Below are positions 22,845 to 34,604 of a stretch of DNA of 64,000 nucleotides, in pieces (position 1 is the stretch's first letter; every line of letters begins with the position of its first letter). This stretch comes from Corticium candelabrum (taxonomy: Eukaryota; Porifera; Homoscleromorpha; Homosclerophorida; Plakinidae): the NCBI RefSeq assembly GCF_963422355.1, contig NC_085097.1, forward strand, positions 2,022,001 through 2,086,000, given 5' to 3'. Under the pieces are notes generated by a model. That model ran no database searches, was not told the origin of the DNA, and saw only the letters and a list, made by a program, of their open reading frames with translations. The position numbers were made by a program, and so were the translations under genes.

Positions 22845-23301
22845 GTATTCGTAAATATTCTGGACGAACTAGACGTCTAGCACAAAAGTCATGCTTCTCA
22901 CCGTATTCACATCATCCGCTATACGTATTCGCACCGAATTGACACCAAAGTATTGTTTCGCACTGTATTCGCACCAAAGCGAACCGAAGTCGGACCGGAT
23001 TCTGTCTATTCAATTAGACTACTGCCTCACTAAGTAGCATTTCTTACCTAATTCGGGCCAAATTCTCTTAGCCACTTTCGTTGTTGTCTGTCCAAGTGTC
23101 CTCCTGAGTTGGAGCTTCGATCACTAGAGATCGATGCCTTCGTGGAACAATTTAGAACTGCTCAAGACCATTTCCTCCGGAAGTGCTTGGCAATCCGGCC
23201 GTAGGCCCACACCAATGGACGTGACGAGGTTCAAATTTGCATACCTTCTGTGATGCATTATTTATTTATTAAATTACATTGTCTTTCTAGATCCTGTTCC
23301 G

Positions 23302-24090
23302 ATGACGGCCATCTCGAACGCGTACGAGTGTACCTTCCATTTGAGAAGGTATCACAGCCTCTACTACACTCTCGGTTCTGCCTCGTTCTCCTCGGCAACA
23401 ATCCGGAATCTCTTACAGCGTTTATCGTTTATTCACGACTTCTACTCAGAGGTCGAGCTTCACGACGCAAGGATTCTCGAGTTCGGTGGTGGACCTACGA
23501 TTTACAGCCTCATCAGTGCGGCTCCTTACACTAGAGAGATTGTCTTTACCGACATCAATTCGCAAGCACTCGAAGAGATCAGGCGTTGGAAGGAGAGTCA
23601 GCCGGATGCGTTGGATTTTAGTGACGTCATTGGTTACGTGGTCGGGGAGCTAGAGAAAAGGGACCCAGAAGAATGTCTACGTAGGACTGAAAGTCTAAAA
23701 AAATTGATTACGAGATTGGTGAAGTGCGACTTCCGGCAACCACACGAGCTCTTCGAAGAAGACAAGAATCCTCAGTTTGACGTCGTTTCCGTCCATTTCT
23801 GTCTGTGTTGTTCGGCCTCTCTGGATGAATACACAAGCAACCTAGTAAAATTATCCAAACTGCTACGACCGGGAGGATATTTGCTGCTGTCGGATGCGTT
23901 GGAGGAGAGACGGAAGAAAGTAGGTGATGGCATATTCTCTAGCAGCCTGTTTCTGACTAAAGACGCCTTGCTGGAGTCTATCAAACAATGTGGGTTGGAA
24001 ATTCATCAAGTTAGCCTGCTAGAGGACTCGTGCACTGAACTCTCGGATACAACTAAGCGAATAACTCTAGCAGCCAAGAAACCTTGCTAG
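23302..24090 (+). CDS. NNMT/PNMT/TEMT-family methyltransferase (unit B)
   Basis: 262 codons, protein identical to the unit A gene. Two silent differences were counted by hand, one in the codon pair encoding Ser-Gln near residue 99-100 and one near the C-terminus (Thr codon, ACC/ACT). A splice acceptor TTTCTAG sits upstream of DPVPM, so the ATG at 23302 may be internal to an exon. The upstream ORF start MPSWNNLELLK (23131) is a candidate 5' exon. After the stop a GC-rich hairpin (CCGCCCTACGGGCGG, about 24124-24138) follows, shared by all units. Two near-identical copies with no replacement changes suggest recent duplication, gene conversion or constraint. Confidence 0.85.
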   Translation: MTAISNAYECTFHLRRYHSLYYTLGSASFSSATIRNLLQRLSFIHDFYSEVELHDARILEFGGGPTIYSLISAAPYTREIVFTDINSQALEEIRRWKESQPDALDFSDVIGYVVGELEKRDPEECLRRTESLKKLITRLVKCDFRQPHELFEEDKNPQFDVVSVHFCLCCSASLDEYTSNLVKLSKLLRPGGYLLLSDALEERRKKVGDGIFSSSLFLTKDALLESIKQCGLEIHQVSLLEDSCTELSDTTKRITLAAKKPC

Positions 24091-24616
24091 TACAATGTAT
24101 TTATGTTATATTACTAGTGCTACCCGCCCTACGGGCGGTGGCAATCTGGGCGTTGGCAATCTACTGTTGTACGCCACTTCTGCAAAGAAGACGCACCTTC
24201 CGCGAGACCGGTGTCATGTCGATCGGCGCGTTACAGATAGACATGTGGACAGACGAAAGTGGGCGTTCCCGAGCATCTCAAACACGTCACAGCCGCATAC
24301 TCGGCACTTCCGCGAAGACACATTCTCGTAGCAATCTAATTTTAGGTTAATTTCAGCCCCCAAGCAATCCGATCCGACTGTTCGTCTCAGAGTGCGCATT
24401 TTCCAGCATTCCCATCTCAGACTCTTCCCACCTAAAACGTCATGATCTATTCGTGGAGGATGACGTCACTTCCGCGAAGACACATCCGCGCATCTCATTT
24501 CAGGCCGCCAAAGTCTCGTTTCGGGCCGTCGGAGGCGGTCGAGGCAAAATCCGACGCGACCGTTCGTCTCGGACTCGTGATCTCGACCGGCCCTCCGCGT
24601 TTCGCGACGATCCGAG

Positions 24617-24990
24617 CACCAGTGTAGCGTTGGGGGGTTGCTGGGGCAATTTTTTTGGGGTCCACTTTCTTCAGTACCCGGATATCCTGTAATCTGCACG
24701 TGCCATAAGCCCGTCCTTCACGTGCCGGCTTTACGTAATCCGCGACAAATCCAGTCAAAAGTGCGTTTAGTCCCTCCTGTTTCTTTCGCGCTCTTTTCGA
24801 TTTCGCGACATGTCTGCCAAGTTTTCAAGCTCTTTTCTTACGACATTCAAGGGCAGGTTAGCTAGTGAAGCCGTACTTATGCACACGTAGATGAGACTCA
24901 ATCTGCACTCCAGCACGTGTCTACTTCTTTTTCAATGCACCTAGGTCCGCTAGACACCTAAACAGGCAAGATTGTACGAGACTGACCTTT
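24617..24990. other. Non-coding stretch after unit B
   Basis: Begins with CACCAGTGTAGCGTTGGGGGG, which resembles the first 21 bp of the hAT-type element at 49048 (CACCGGCGTAGCGTCCGGGG) at the same junction, then diverges completely. No gene recognised. Confidence 0.4.
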
Positions 24991-24996
24991 CCCAAA

Positions 24997-25225
24997 GTGA
25001 GTCCAGAGAAGGGCCAGCTCATCACTGTGCCCAAAGCCACTCACTTTAGCGACCCACACGGTAGCCCAATGATGCCCAGTGAGTCTGTCTGCAGAAATCT
25101 GGCTGGAAGAATCAATGAGCAGGCTGGAGACAACACTCAAGCCCGTGCATTCCTATTTGGCGTATTCAATCTTGAAGGAATTAGAGAGTTCCAACCAATA
25201 CATGAAGCCAAATCCATTGCCTCCC

Positions 25226-25230
<5 letters not shown>
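24997..25230 (+). CDS. Possible exon, unknown
   Basis: Open frame containing PKATHFSDPHGSPMMPSESV and NLEGIREFQPIHEAKSIASQ, ending at CAG before GTATATATA (25229), which would be a donor running into a TA microsatellite. The composition looks protein-like, but no family is recognised. It may be an N-terminal exon of the CACTA transposase that follows. Confidence 0.35.

Positions 25231-25277
<47 letters not shown>
25229..25277 (+). repeat. (TA)n microsatellite
   Basis: About 24 TA units. Confidence 0.97.
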
Positions 25278-25281
<4 letters not shown>

Positions 25282-26128
25282 TTGAATTTTACTAATTAAC
25301 TGTAATTCGCTAAAGCACACTTGAAGCAGTATGCAAGAGTTACTAAATGCAACATTGTACACACACAACTACAAACAGGTTGTTATTTGACTTGCTACTC
25401 AGTACTGATATGCCACAGATTGTTATCAGTGCTCAGTATACACTTAGCTTATTATATATGTGGTGTGTGTGTGTGTGTGCGTGTGTGTTTATATTATTAT
25501 ATCCAACCGGTAATGACTATAACTGGTTAGAATTAAATTATACAGCATCGTAAACTGGTAAACAAATGTCACAGCTGTTGCACTAGCAGCTTGAATAGTG
25601 GCATGATTTTGCTGGACACTACTTTGACATGCCATTCACTGATCCAACCTTCCAAATATATGCAATCTTCTTCACATGGCCTACACGCAATGCAAAATAT
25701 TAAGCATAGCATTTCTTCAGTAAATTTTTTCAATTAATTAATCAATTAATTAAAAGACTGTACAGTACATGAACTAATTACTTGTACAGTGTAATGACAT
25801 GGACCACACTCGCTGAACCATTGATTTTCAAGAGACCAATATATATATATGGACATTTGTTGCTGTCCAGAACACCACAAAAAAAGTATAGCTGCACCAT
25901 TTTTGCAGCACTGGCTGTTAATGGCAAAACATACATACACGCCTGAACTGGAACATGTACAAAAAACCTTTTTTGCTAAAGTTGCACTGATAAAACAGTT
26001 TTACTTATTCTCCAATAACTGATAATCTAGACCAATACAAGCCGATACGGATGGATACACGTAGCCAATCCAATATTTCACGATTATCTGTAATATTGAC
26101 AACTTAATTAGTTAACATTGAGTCATAT

Positions 26129-27200
26129 TTGTGGTATCGTAGGTCTTGTACCCTGCCATTTTGCAATCGTTTTGAGCAACTGTATGGTAAAAATGCAGTA
26201 ACTCCAAATATGCACCTGCACTGCCACCTTTCCAAATGTCTAGAGGATTTTGGATCAGTGTATGGATTTTGGCTCTTTTCGTTTGAAAAAAAGTACAACG
26301 GAATCCTAGGTAACTACTCAACAAACAACAGATCTATAGAAATACAACTAATGCGAAAATTTCAAACAGAGACAAACCTTCTCAGTAGTCCTCCAGCAAA
26401 ATTTTATCCAGAAAATGATTTCCATGACATCTTTCAAGCAGCTTTTCAAACTTTAAAATGCATAGAAATTAAAGACCAGTCAATGCCAAGTGTGTTAAAA
26501 GATACAAATAATCTACTGGAAGCAGCAACTTGCAAACTTAGTACAACAGCTCACACAAAGAACTGGGTAGTTTTTGAAAGCATCAAGCCCTGTTCCTGGT
26601 CAAGGATAATCACGTTTGATTACGAAGAAAAGCAATTTCTGTACCAAACGTACAAAATCTTGTACCTGCCAGATCAGCTTCCTGACATCAACAACACTGT
26701 AATTACGTATCACCAACATGAGTCTGTCACTATAGGTGATGAAAGATACATGTCACAAATGGCAAAGCGAACAGAACAGGACAGGACTATGTCGTGTCAT
26801 TTTGGCTTCATGGGCAGGTTGTAATGGAGAAGTAGACCAAGAACATTTTGTCCTTCGTCCCGGCAAAGTTTTGTTTTACATCTGACATTCTATTGAAATT
26901 AATGGACATGAACATGAACACATCTTTGCATGCGTTAAATGGTATATTCATTGTCCACAAATCCCATCATTCCCTCCGTTGTCACACTGGCAGCAAGGTG
27001 TATTTGAAGAAGGAGGACCATCAACTTTCATGCCAGTTCAGCGAATCCATTCAAGATGTGTAGTAATGTCAACAAGATGGCCAAAGAGTCTTGACAATCT
27101 GCCCTCTTCCAAGAAAGGACCTAATTTGATAGAAAACACTGCTTGTTATAATTACCATAATTGTGGTCATTTGTCACTTGTGTGGTACTCAATAGCAGAA
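26129..27200 (+). pseudogene. CACTA/EnSpm (TNP2-type) transposase C-terminal fragment
   Basis: The block VTPNMHLHCHLSKCLEDFGS, then VYGFWLFSFEKKYNGILG and NNRSIEIQLMRKF (about 26200-26360), is the conserved DUF4218-like C-terminal region of CACTA transposases. The open frame 26143-26822 probably follows a 3' splice site (GTATCGTAG). After its stop the related reading continues in other frames. EHIFACVKWYIHCPQ is near 26915-26960, and GPSTFMPVQRIHSRCVV near 27014-27065 matches the usual VQRI-SRCV end. At least one frameshift and one or more stops therefore separate them. The N-terminal DDE part is absent, so this is a dead 3' fragment. Confidence 0.78.
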
Positions 27201-27324
27201 ATTAAAACATTGTTAATTAATGTCACTCTAGTATATTGCTAATGTTACTTTAGTCTGATTCATAGCAGTAGTAAAACACAGAAGTACAATTATACTACTG
27301 AATCAGTATGCTCTATTTTTCATC

Positions 27325-27327
<3 letters not shown>

Positions 27328-27421
<94 letters not shown>
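27328..27421 (+). repeat. (GT)n microsatellite
   Basis: About 47 GT units. Confidence 0.98.
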
Positions 27422-27423
<2 letters not shown>

Positions 27424-27904
27424 TATGTGTGCATGAATCAATGTATGGATCACTGTGCAGCATGTTATCAACTAAATGCCACTATCAACCATGCATTCCT
27501 GTTTTGCCCCATATCTTCAAAGCCCAACAGATACAGAGCCATGATGCTACACGAGACAGTGTGACTATAAAGAACCACAGAGAAGGTCCAGAAACATGGA
27601 ACACAGAGATGATAGTGGAAGTCAATGGACCTCACACGTATATAGTGCAGGCATAAGGGTGCGGGCATTAACAACACATGCACACAGATCACATGTTACC
27701 ATCCACCACTAAGGAAGAGATGAGAGTGTAGAAAAGCAACAACGTAACCAGCCAAGCATAAAGAGGATGAGTGTACATGACATCATCCATCAACATCATC
27801 AATCACATATCTCATAGCAACACCATGCATCTACACTGCCCTAGTTAATTAATGAACTCTACTATAGACTGTATCTTTAATTAATTAAGCTTCATGCATT
27901 AGCG

Positions 27905-28082
27905 AATCACTTACGTGCCAATGCATGTGTGTATGCTCACAAATGACGCCACGCAGGAACGCCAAATGTACATGCGTGCCTATACGTACAATTAGGGCAG
28001 CCATTTGACATGCCGCTGCGTTTCAACACATTTGGCACGTGGAAGCATGTGACATTCCCGCACTGTAGAACGCATTGGCATC
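27905..28082. repeat. Dispersed repeat, related to 36405-36620
   Basis: Shared anchors include GCCATTTGACATGC, TTTGGCACGT and CATGTGACATTCCCG in the same order at 36483-36547. The copies are about 75-80% alike by eye. No coding capacity. Confidence 0.6.
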
Positions 28083-28390
28083 TAGTCAATTTGTCTTACC
28101 TTTGCAGAGCCATGCAAAGTCCTCCAGCTGCGTGTTCGAAACGCTGTCAAACAATACACCCCGCCTGACTACGACGAAGGCAGCACTTCCAGTGTAGGTA
28201 GGCAACTGTTGCAGCAGAAACTACATCTTCATCTTCGTCATCACTTCTCCTCATCGGAAAACTAGCGACAAGTGAGGACACAATCATCTGTCACAATTCG
28301 ACAAAAATTCTCTAGCTCGTTGTTGTTGGAGGGGCCGCCAACTTACTTTGTTCGTTTCCGACTTCGTTAGAGCTCCAAACTGTACACCGC

Positions 28391-28557
28391 TGTCACGGGG
28401 ATTTGTGCACCCGGTGATTTGTGTACCCTCGCGCTTTGCTCGCGATTCCACACCGTCGACTCGATGCTCCAGACCTCATGTCGGGTACACATATCACCGG
28501 CCATGATGCAAAGCTGCTGGTGATTTCGGACCCTTGTGCTTTCCTCGCCGTCCCAGA
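28391..28557 (+). repeat. Ginger1 left terminal inverted repeat
   Basis: Matches 34605-34789 inverted. The motif GTGTACCCTCGCGCTTTGCTC and a related GTGTACCCTTGTGCTTTCC occur in tandem on the right. The left copy lacks about 18 bp of the second one. Confidence 0.93.
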
Positions 28558-28678
28558 CTGCTTTCAAGCTACAGGACTGGCGATCGTAATGCAAACTAAA
28601 GTACTCTCTGTTCCCGATCATCTATTGTACATCTGCATTTAGCTAGAGAACGAATATCTTGTGACAGTTGCACCGGTA

Positions 28679-28880
28679 GCCGGAAGATGACCATGAAGAA
28701 GCCGGATGATGACTGGATCGAAGAAGCCGGATGTATGATGACTGGATCGAAGAAGCCGGATGTATGATGACTGTGACTCAACCAGATGATGACTGACTCC
28801 TAGAACTGCCGGATGGTGACTGTGACTCAACCGGATGACTGTGATCACAGTCACATGTGACTCAATCGGATAATGACTGC
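28679..28880 (+). repeat. Subterminal minisatellite of Ginger1
   Basis: Imperfect tandem copies of a roughly 29-bp unit containing GAAGCCGGATG and ATGACTGGATCGAA, drifting into CAACCGGATGACTGTGA toward the right. It may hold transposase-binding sites, by analogy with other DNA transposons. Confidence 0.6.
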
Positions 28881-29130
28881 GGCATGCGAGGGTACACTAT
28901 ATATCTAGAGACACAGCTTTAGCGCTGGATTCAGATGCAGGTTGTTGCAGTTGTGCAGTTGAGTGTCTACAGTCGCGAGCAGTTGTATATCATAGCAAGT
29001 AGAATTGATTCTTTGGTTAGCTACAGTTGATCTACTCTAGAGTTGTAGCTGTATCTACGATTTCGTACTAATATGCTTCTATTTGGCTTGTATTATGTTG
29101 TCTCAGTCTGGACGCGCGTGATAGAGCCAT

Positions 29131-31045
29131 ATGGGCAATCCAGAGTTGACGGATGCAGAGTCAGACGTAGAAGCTACAGTAAGATAGCACTGACATCTGC
29201 ATGCATTAGTATTGAAGAAATTCTCTAAACAATTGCAACATTACAATTACTTTAATGATGTGATAGGAAGTAGATACTGTAACTTCAGCAGAACAATGGT
29301 TGGAAAACATTGTGAACTCATACAGAGTTCCTAGTCTCTGGAGGAACAAACTACACTGATATTCCAAGCAGGAAACAAAAGTCATTTAGAAGAAGAGCAA
29401 AAGATTTTACAGTTCAAGATGGAAGGTTGTACTACACAAAGACTTCAGGTTTACTCAGACTTGCACTTGGTAGCAAAAATGAGCAAGATCGTGCCTTTCA
29501 GGCTGGTGCATCATAATTAAAATTAGTTGCAGTTATTTGAAATATAGCTATGTATATGAGTGAAGAATCACTCTGTTGATTGATGTAGGAGTGTCACGTA
29601 AATCCAACTGGCGGTCATCTGGGAAGAACTAAAACCACTGACAAAATAAGGAGCAGATACTACTGGCCAAACCAGTAAATTGATATCGCAAATCAGGTAG
29701 AAATTTTTTTGTTACTAATCTTGTAAAATAATTTAACTAGCACAATTAATGTTGTCTAGATAAGAAAATGTGATAGGTGCCAGAGGACGAATTCTGTTCT
29801 CAAATTCCAGTCAAACAAACTCCACCCTATTCCTGTTCGTTCAGAAGTGTGGAGACTAGTTGGAATTGATCTCATGGGACCGCTAACAATGACAAGTCAA
29901 GGAAACCAATACATACTAACAATGACATGCTATTTCAGTAAATGGGTTGAAGCTTTCCCCATATCAGACAAAACTGCTGTTACAGTGGCCAGGGCTTTGT
30001 ACACTGCCTACTGTAGGCATGGAGCACCAAATGATATTATCACTGATCAAGGCAGAGAGTTTGTCAACCAGGTTGTATGAGATATGTCCTATGTGCTTGT
30101 TAATTAAATCATGTATGGCCAATGTAAACTTTGCTTCACCTGTAGGTGTATGTACCACTAGTTGGATGTTTATACTGTGTTTACTTCAACAGGTGTGCAA
30201 GGTACTCCATTGTCAATTCAATGTCAGGCAAAGATTAACAGCAGCTTATCATCCTCAGTCTAACGGACTAGATGAAAGAACAAATCAAACAGTTAGAAAG
30301 TAAGATAAACAATATAAGAAGATAAGTGTAGTTCTATTGCAATTAGAGTATTATGACTACATAGATGCCTTGAAAAATTGGCAATAGAGCATGAAGAAGA
30401 CTGGGATGAACTCCTTGACCCAGTTCGCTTTGCTATTCGAACCAGTGTTGAAGAGTCCACCAAGTTCACTCCTTTCTTTTCAATGCATGGGCGAGAAGCT
30501 CAGGTTTCCTTTAGAAGCTGAAAACAGTGATATTACTTCTGTCAGTCAGTTGGGTGATGTGCAGCAAGCAGTACATCATCTAAAGAAAATGAGAAAAAAA
30601 CTTTTTCCCTCAAGTGAAAGAAAACATTGAAAACAGTCAGGAAAGACAGAAACAACAATACAGAAAAAGAAAAGGAGCTGTAGCAAACTCTATCCCAGTT
30701 GGACAGACTGTTTTGCGATTAAATATGCTAAAAAGGACAACGAAAGGTCATAAGATGGAAGACACCTGGCTTGGACCATACAGAGTTATAGAAATGACTG
30801 CATCTGGTGGCTGTGTCCTTCGTTGCATCAAAAATAATTCAACAATAAAGCGCAAAGTTAATATTAGTCAGCTGAAGATCTACAATACACCACAGAAGTC
30901 TTTTGAATTGGCAAATGCAACAAGCAAAGATGATGAATCAGCTGCTACTAGGATTAAGGGCAACAGCAAGTCAAATTTCTCAGATTTAGAACGTCAGCTA
31001 TTTGATCAAAGTCTGTTACGGCTGTGGTGCACAGGAGCAATATAG
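29131..31045 (+). CDS. Ginger1 integrase-like transposase (multi-exon)
   Basis: Exon-like blocks with GT-AG borders. A short first exon, MGNPELTDAESDVEAT, is at 29131-29178. The RRRAKDFTVQDGRLYYT region (the YPYY-type block, about 29385-29440) follows. The zinc-binding exon has NPTGGHLG and SRYYWP (about 29589-29697). Exon 29760-30071 holds CDRCQRT, GIDLMGPL (first Asp) and ITDQGREFVNQ (second Asp). Exon 30193-30299 holds AAYHPQSNGLDERTNQ (catalytic Glu). The last exon from 30365 has TPFFSMHGR and the GPY/F motif WLGPYRVIEM (about 30767-30797). Such transposases cut and paste their element at CCG-rich sites. The frame is interrupted in a few places, so function in this copy is doubtful. Confidence 0.85.
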
Positions 31046-31187
31046 GAGGTTTGGAAAGCTAAAGAAGACGACGAGAGAGAGAGGTATGCTTACATCTAGA
31101 TACTGGCACAAATTGATTAGCTATGTTATGGTTACTGCATGTACTTTGTGTTTTGCAGCTTGCTGAACATACAAGCTCTGTTGAAGA

Positions 31188-31884
31188 ATGTTGCTTAGTA
31201 TCAATGTAGACGTGGCTCTGTGGCTAGACTGTCTAACATATGAGAAAAAGCCAACATTAAAACGAGTTAGTGATTTTGTGCTAGTAAACCCTGTTGTTCA
31301 GCAAGAGTTCAATGATTTTGCAAAAGCTGAAATAACACCAGAATTGCAATTACTACTAGACGTGGACTTGATTAAGGTCTGGGAAACTGACAAAGCACTC
31401 TCGTTGCCAAGGGTGTCTCGATATCAAAATGTGTATGTCAACATCAGCAGCTCTCAACTTGATGACCTATGCCTGTGGGTATATGATATGAGAAAGCTGT
31501 ATAACAGAAAAGAAAGAAGTTTGTTTGAGGTAGTTAATAACAGAGCAAGTATGCCTCAAACATTGTCTAGTCTAACATCAGCTGCCAGGAGTTCACAAAG
31601 AGTAAGTCAACTGAATTTGCCAGTGGCAATAACCAGAAGATTTGTTATAAATTTTCTTCTACAGTGGGTACATGGTCTGGATCTCAATGAAACTGATAAA
31701 TGTATTATACAAGGCAAGTGTGCCGACGGCTTTCTAACTGACAAGCACATGCATGCTGCTCATCAGCTTCTATTAAAGCAGTTTCCCTACATCAGTGGAC
31801 TAGAGTCAACACTCCTTTGCCAGACTTACGGATTCGCTCATGTAACAAGTGATGGTATGAAATAAATACCGCTCTCACTGACAT

Positions 31885-31973
<89 letters not shown>

Positions 31974-32721
31974 CACAACACCACACACACAAAACCACAC
32001 AACACAAAACCACACAACACAAAACCACACAACACAAAACTACACAACACAAAACCACACAACACAAAACCACACAGCACAAAACCACACAACACAAAAC
32101 CACACAACACCACACTACACTAATAGTGTAATATTATCAAAATAATATTATAAGCATTCATGTGGTTTGTAATAATAACAAATACATTTTTGTACAGCTA
32201 TTCAGATTCATTTTACAGGAAGTCATCATTGGGTGACTTCAACCTGCTTTGGCAAACAAGTACAACTATACGAAAGCAATGCTGGCCTACACTTGTCTCC
32301 TCCTATGGAAACACAGCTGGAGCAAATCTATCAATTGGCTCACAAAGACAACATTGTCATGGTAGAACAAATACCAGTGCAACAGCAACAAAATGGTAAA
32401 GATTGCGGGCTATTTGCAATAGCATATGCATTTCATGCAGCTCTAGGAGATGATGTAACCATCATGCATTTTGATATTTCCAAAATGCGACATCTGATTT
32501 ACTGCTTGGATCGAGATGAGCTCTCACCTTTTCCAATGGAAGAAGACAAGCCATTGGAAACATGTGACAGAAGTCACTTTTACATTTCTTTGCACTGCAT
32601 GTGTTTGTTGCCAAAGACACATGGCAAGATGGTAGAGTGTTACGTCTGTGAAAACTTGTATCATGACAGATGTGTCACATTGTCAGGTAGTGAGCCTTGG
32701 ATTTGCGCTAAATGTAGATAA
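31188..32721 (+). CDS. Ginger1 Ulp1-like protease and PHD-type finger
   Basis: The first open block (31188-31865, 225 codons) is followed by an intron rich in CA repeats. The second exon begins about 32219 after TTTTACAG and encodes GSHHWVTS (catalytic His), QVQLYES (the position of the usual Asp) and QNGKDCGLFAIAYA (Gln and catalytic Cys). The end encodes a Cys/His cluster from HCMCLLPK to CYVCENLYHDRCV and WICAKC (about 32590-32718), a PHD-type finger. Ulp1 enzymes cleave SUMO or related modifiers; in Ginger1 the domain sits at the C-terminus of the transposase. Whether 29131-32721 is one spliced gene or two cannot be decided without transcripts. Confidence 0.83.
31885..32113 (+). repeat. 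(AC)n microsatellite followed by a 15-bp minisatellite
   Basis: AC run at 31885-31972, then about eight units of CACACAACACAAAAC at 31980-32113. It lies in an intron of the Ginger1 protease part. Confidence 0.95.
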
Positions 32722-33630
32722 ATGTCTTGCTATACACAGCTTCAGTATTAATTTGTTCAATTAATACATCAACTTTAAATATAAAAAGTTGAAACTGTGA
32801 ACTAAGTCAGAATCTAGAACCTTAAACATTTGACAACGATATCTTTTATCAGGGAGTGCGGTAGCACTCCCTATGTAGGGATGCGAAGAATCTAAAATGG
32901 CGGCCCATACAAAAGTATCCAAACGCATCCGAACCGGATCTCTCAGAACTCATTACAGAGATCTCAGACCCACGTACCGCTCAACTTCAAACGTTCCTAA
33001 TAGTAGCCAGACTATCACCGCTGACACTAAGCACCTCAGAAGCCAGCTATCGACAAGTAAAAAACCCGATTTATTCTTTCACATTTCACATGTCACTTTT
33101 GTCAGCCAGGCTAGTGCCTCACTCGAAGCAGCTACAACGACGAGAGTCACACCAAACGATTCGCTCTTGTCCAAAGAATTGCACTGACCCAACAGCTAGA
33201 AATGTGCAAAGTCACCTTGTATCAGCCAACTGCTGCCATGCAGTTCCACGTACTGCTTCCCACAACGCCAAGTTGTTCCGGTCACATGTGTACATGTGAC
33301 TACCGTTTGGAAGCCTAGCTGCTACTTCCACCTGCTGCTACATGCTGCTTACAGTTGCGTGTAGTTGAACATGTACAGTACCACTATGTTCAACGTCGTG
33401 GCGTCCTGTCTGACTCTTTGTGCAAGTAAGCGTGTATCTCTTCCGTGGAACCCTAGGTAATGGGAGTTGTTTATAGATGCAATCAGAGTTATTACGTACA
33501 TCCATCAGCTGCTACGTACTTCCGTGTATGTTGAACGTAACGTGGGAGTTGTCTAGAGATGCAATCAAAGATTGAAATCCCGGCCGAGCTGCACACGTCT
33601 AATTACCAGGACTGTCATTTCCATTTCAAA
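32722..33630. other. Non-coding 3' region of Ginger1
   Basis: Contains a small hairpin GGGAGTGCGGTAGCACTCCC (32853-32872) and a direct repeat around GGGAGTTGT...AGATGCAATCA at 33463 and 33542. The 96-codon ORF at 32897 has no recognisable features and is probably chance. Confidence 0.45.
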
Positions 33631-33634
33631 CTAC

Positions 33635-33938
33635 ACAAGTCTAAAAACATTTTGAGAAAATGATGGGTATGTAGGGATGGGTATGTACTTATGTCATTTA
33701 TGTCCATCTCCTACATCACAATAAGGTCACTTGAAAAGAGATACCGTAGCTAAACTGGAATGTGCAGTGTCTACTTACAGCCTGGAATTCGTGGCCTAGG
33801 GTGGGAGGGGGTGGGACAGAGAGTGCAACCTCCACGTGGTCTCTCCTGGGGTTTTGAGCATCAAATTATTCTCACATATTCAAAATGTTATGCACTCGGT
33901 TTACTAAAACTGTCATTTCCATCTTCAGGGTATATATA

Positions 33939-34004
<66 letters not shown>

Positions 34005-34268
34005 GCACACACACACATGTGCTCGCGTAATATACTTTTAACATAGCTAAAATATATGAAACAAGTCCAAAAACATTTTGAGAAAATGATGGGTATGTAG
34101 GGATGGGTATGTACTTATGTCATTTATGCCCATCTCCTACATCACAATCTTTTTACCTATATGGCTTGCAACAGTTGTGAATGTGATGTAGGAGATGGGC
34201 ATAAATGACATAAGTACATACACATCCCTACATACCCATCATTTTCTCAAAATGTTTTTGGACTTGTA
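33635..34268. repeat. Three copies of a 90-bp repeat plus (TA)n, a nested foldback MITE
   Basis: The unit AAAACATTTTGAGAAAATGA...ATCTCCTACATCACAAT occurs at 33643-33722 and 34068-34149 (+) and at 34178-34260 (-). The last two form a palindrome around ACAGTTG. A (TA)n tract lies at 33942-34003. All sit inside the 3' part of Ginger1. Confidence 0.75.
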
Positions 34269-34604
34269 TACTTACCTTAAATTGCCAGCTGTGTTAAGAT
34301 TTCCGTCCGTCTGTGTGTACACATGACCAGGTCGTCCATAAGTCTCTAGTTGGCATACACGCGTGCACATCAATGCTCCTACAGCGATCTCCAGTTGCAA
34401 GTTGAGAACTGCAGGCTCGTAGACCCATCTATGCCTGCAGCTGAGTCTGCAATCGTCTCCAGCTAATGTTGGAGTGAATCTCCTTCGTACATCAACAACG
34501 TCAGGCTGGTCAACAGATTGCTTGGTTACGTACTAGACTTCACTCACAAAACGACGCCTAGAGACGAGTATTCAGTAATATCAATTGCTTGAAACGTTGC
34601 CACG

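Larger units (their letters stand above)
22200..24616 (+). repeat. Methyltransferase unit B
   Basis: Inverted copy of unit A about 4 kb away. It starts inside the divergent small gene (2-3 nt short of its putative donor site) and ends at GATCCGAG (24609-24616), where unit A continues into arm DNA but unit B changes to CACCAGTGTAGCGTTGGGG. The methyltransferase region is almost identical to A. Flanking DNA differs more (about four changes in 60 bp around 23200). Confidence 0.85.

Noticed and set aside
24124-24138. Helitron 3' hairpin after the methyltransferase (CCGCCCTACGGGCGG)
   Set aside because: No CTRR terminus follows and no TC start or Rep/helicase is seen. It is more likely a 3' UTR or terminator-like hairpin.
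32897-33187. 96-codon ORF in the Ginger1 3' region
   Set aside because: Ser/Thr-rich, no motif, no splice context. Probably chance.
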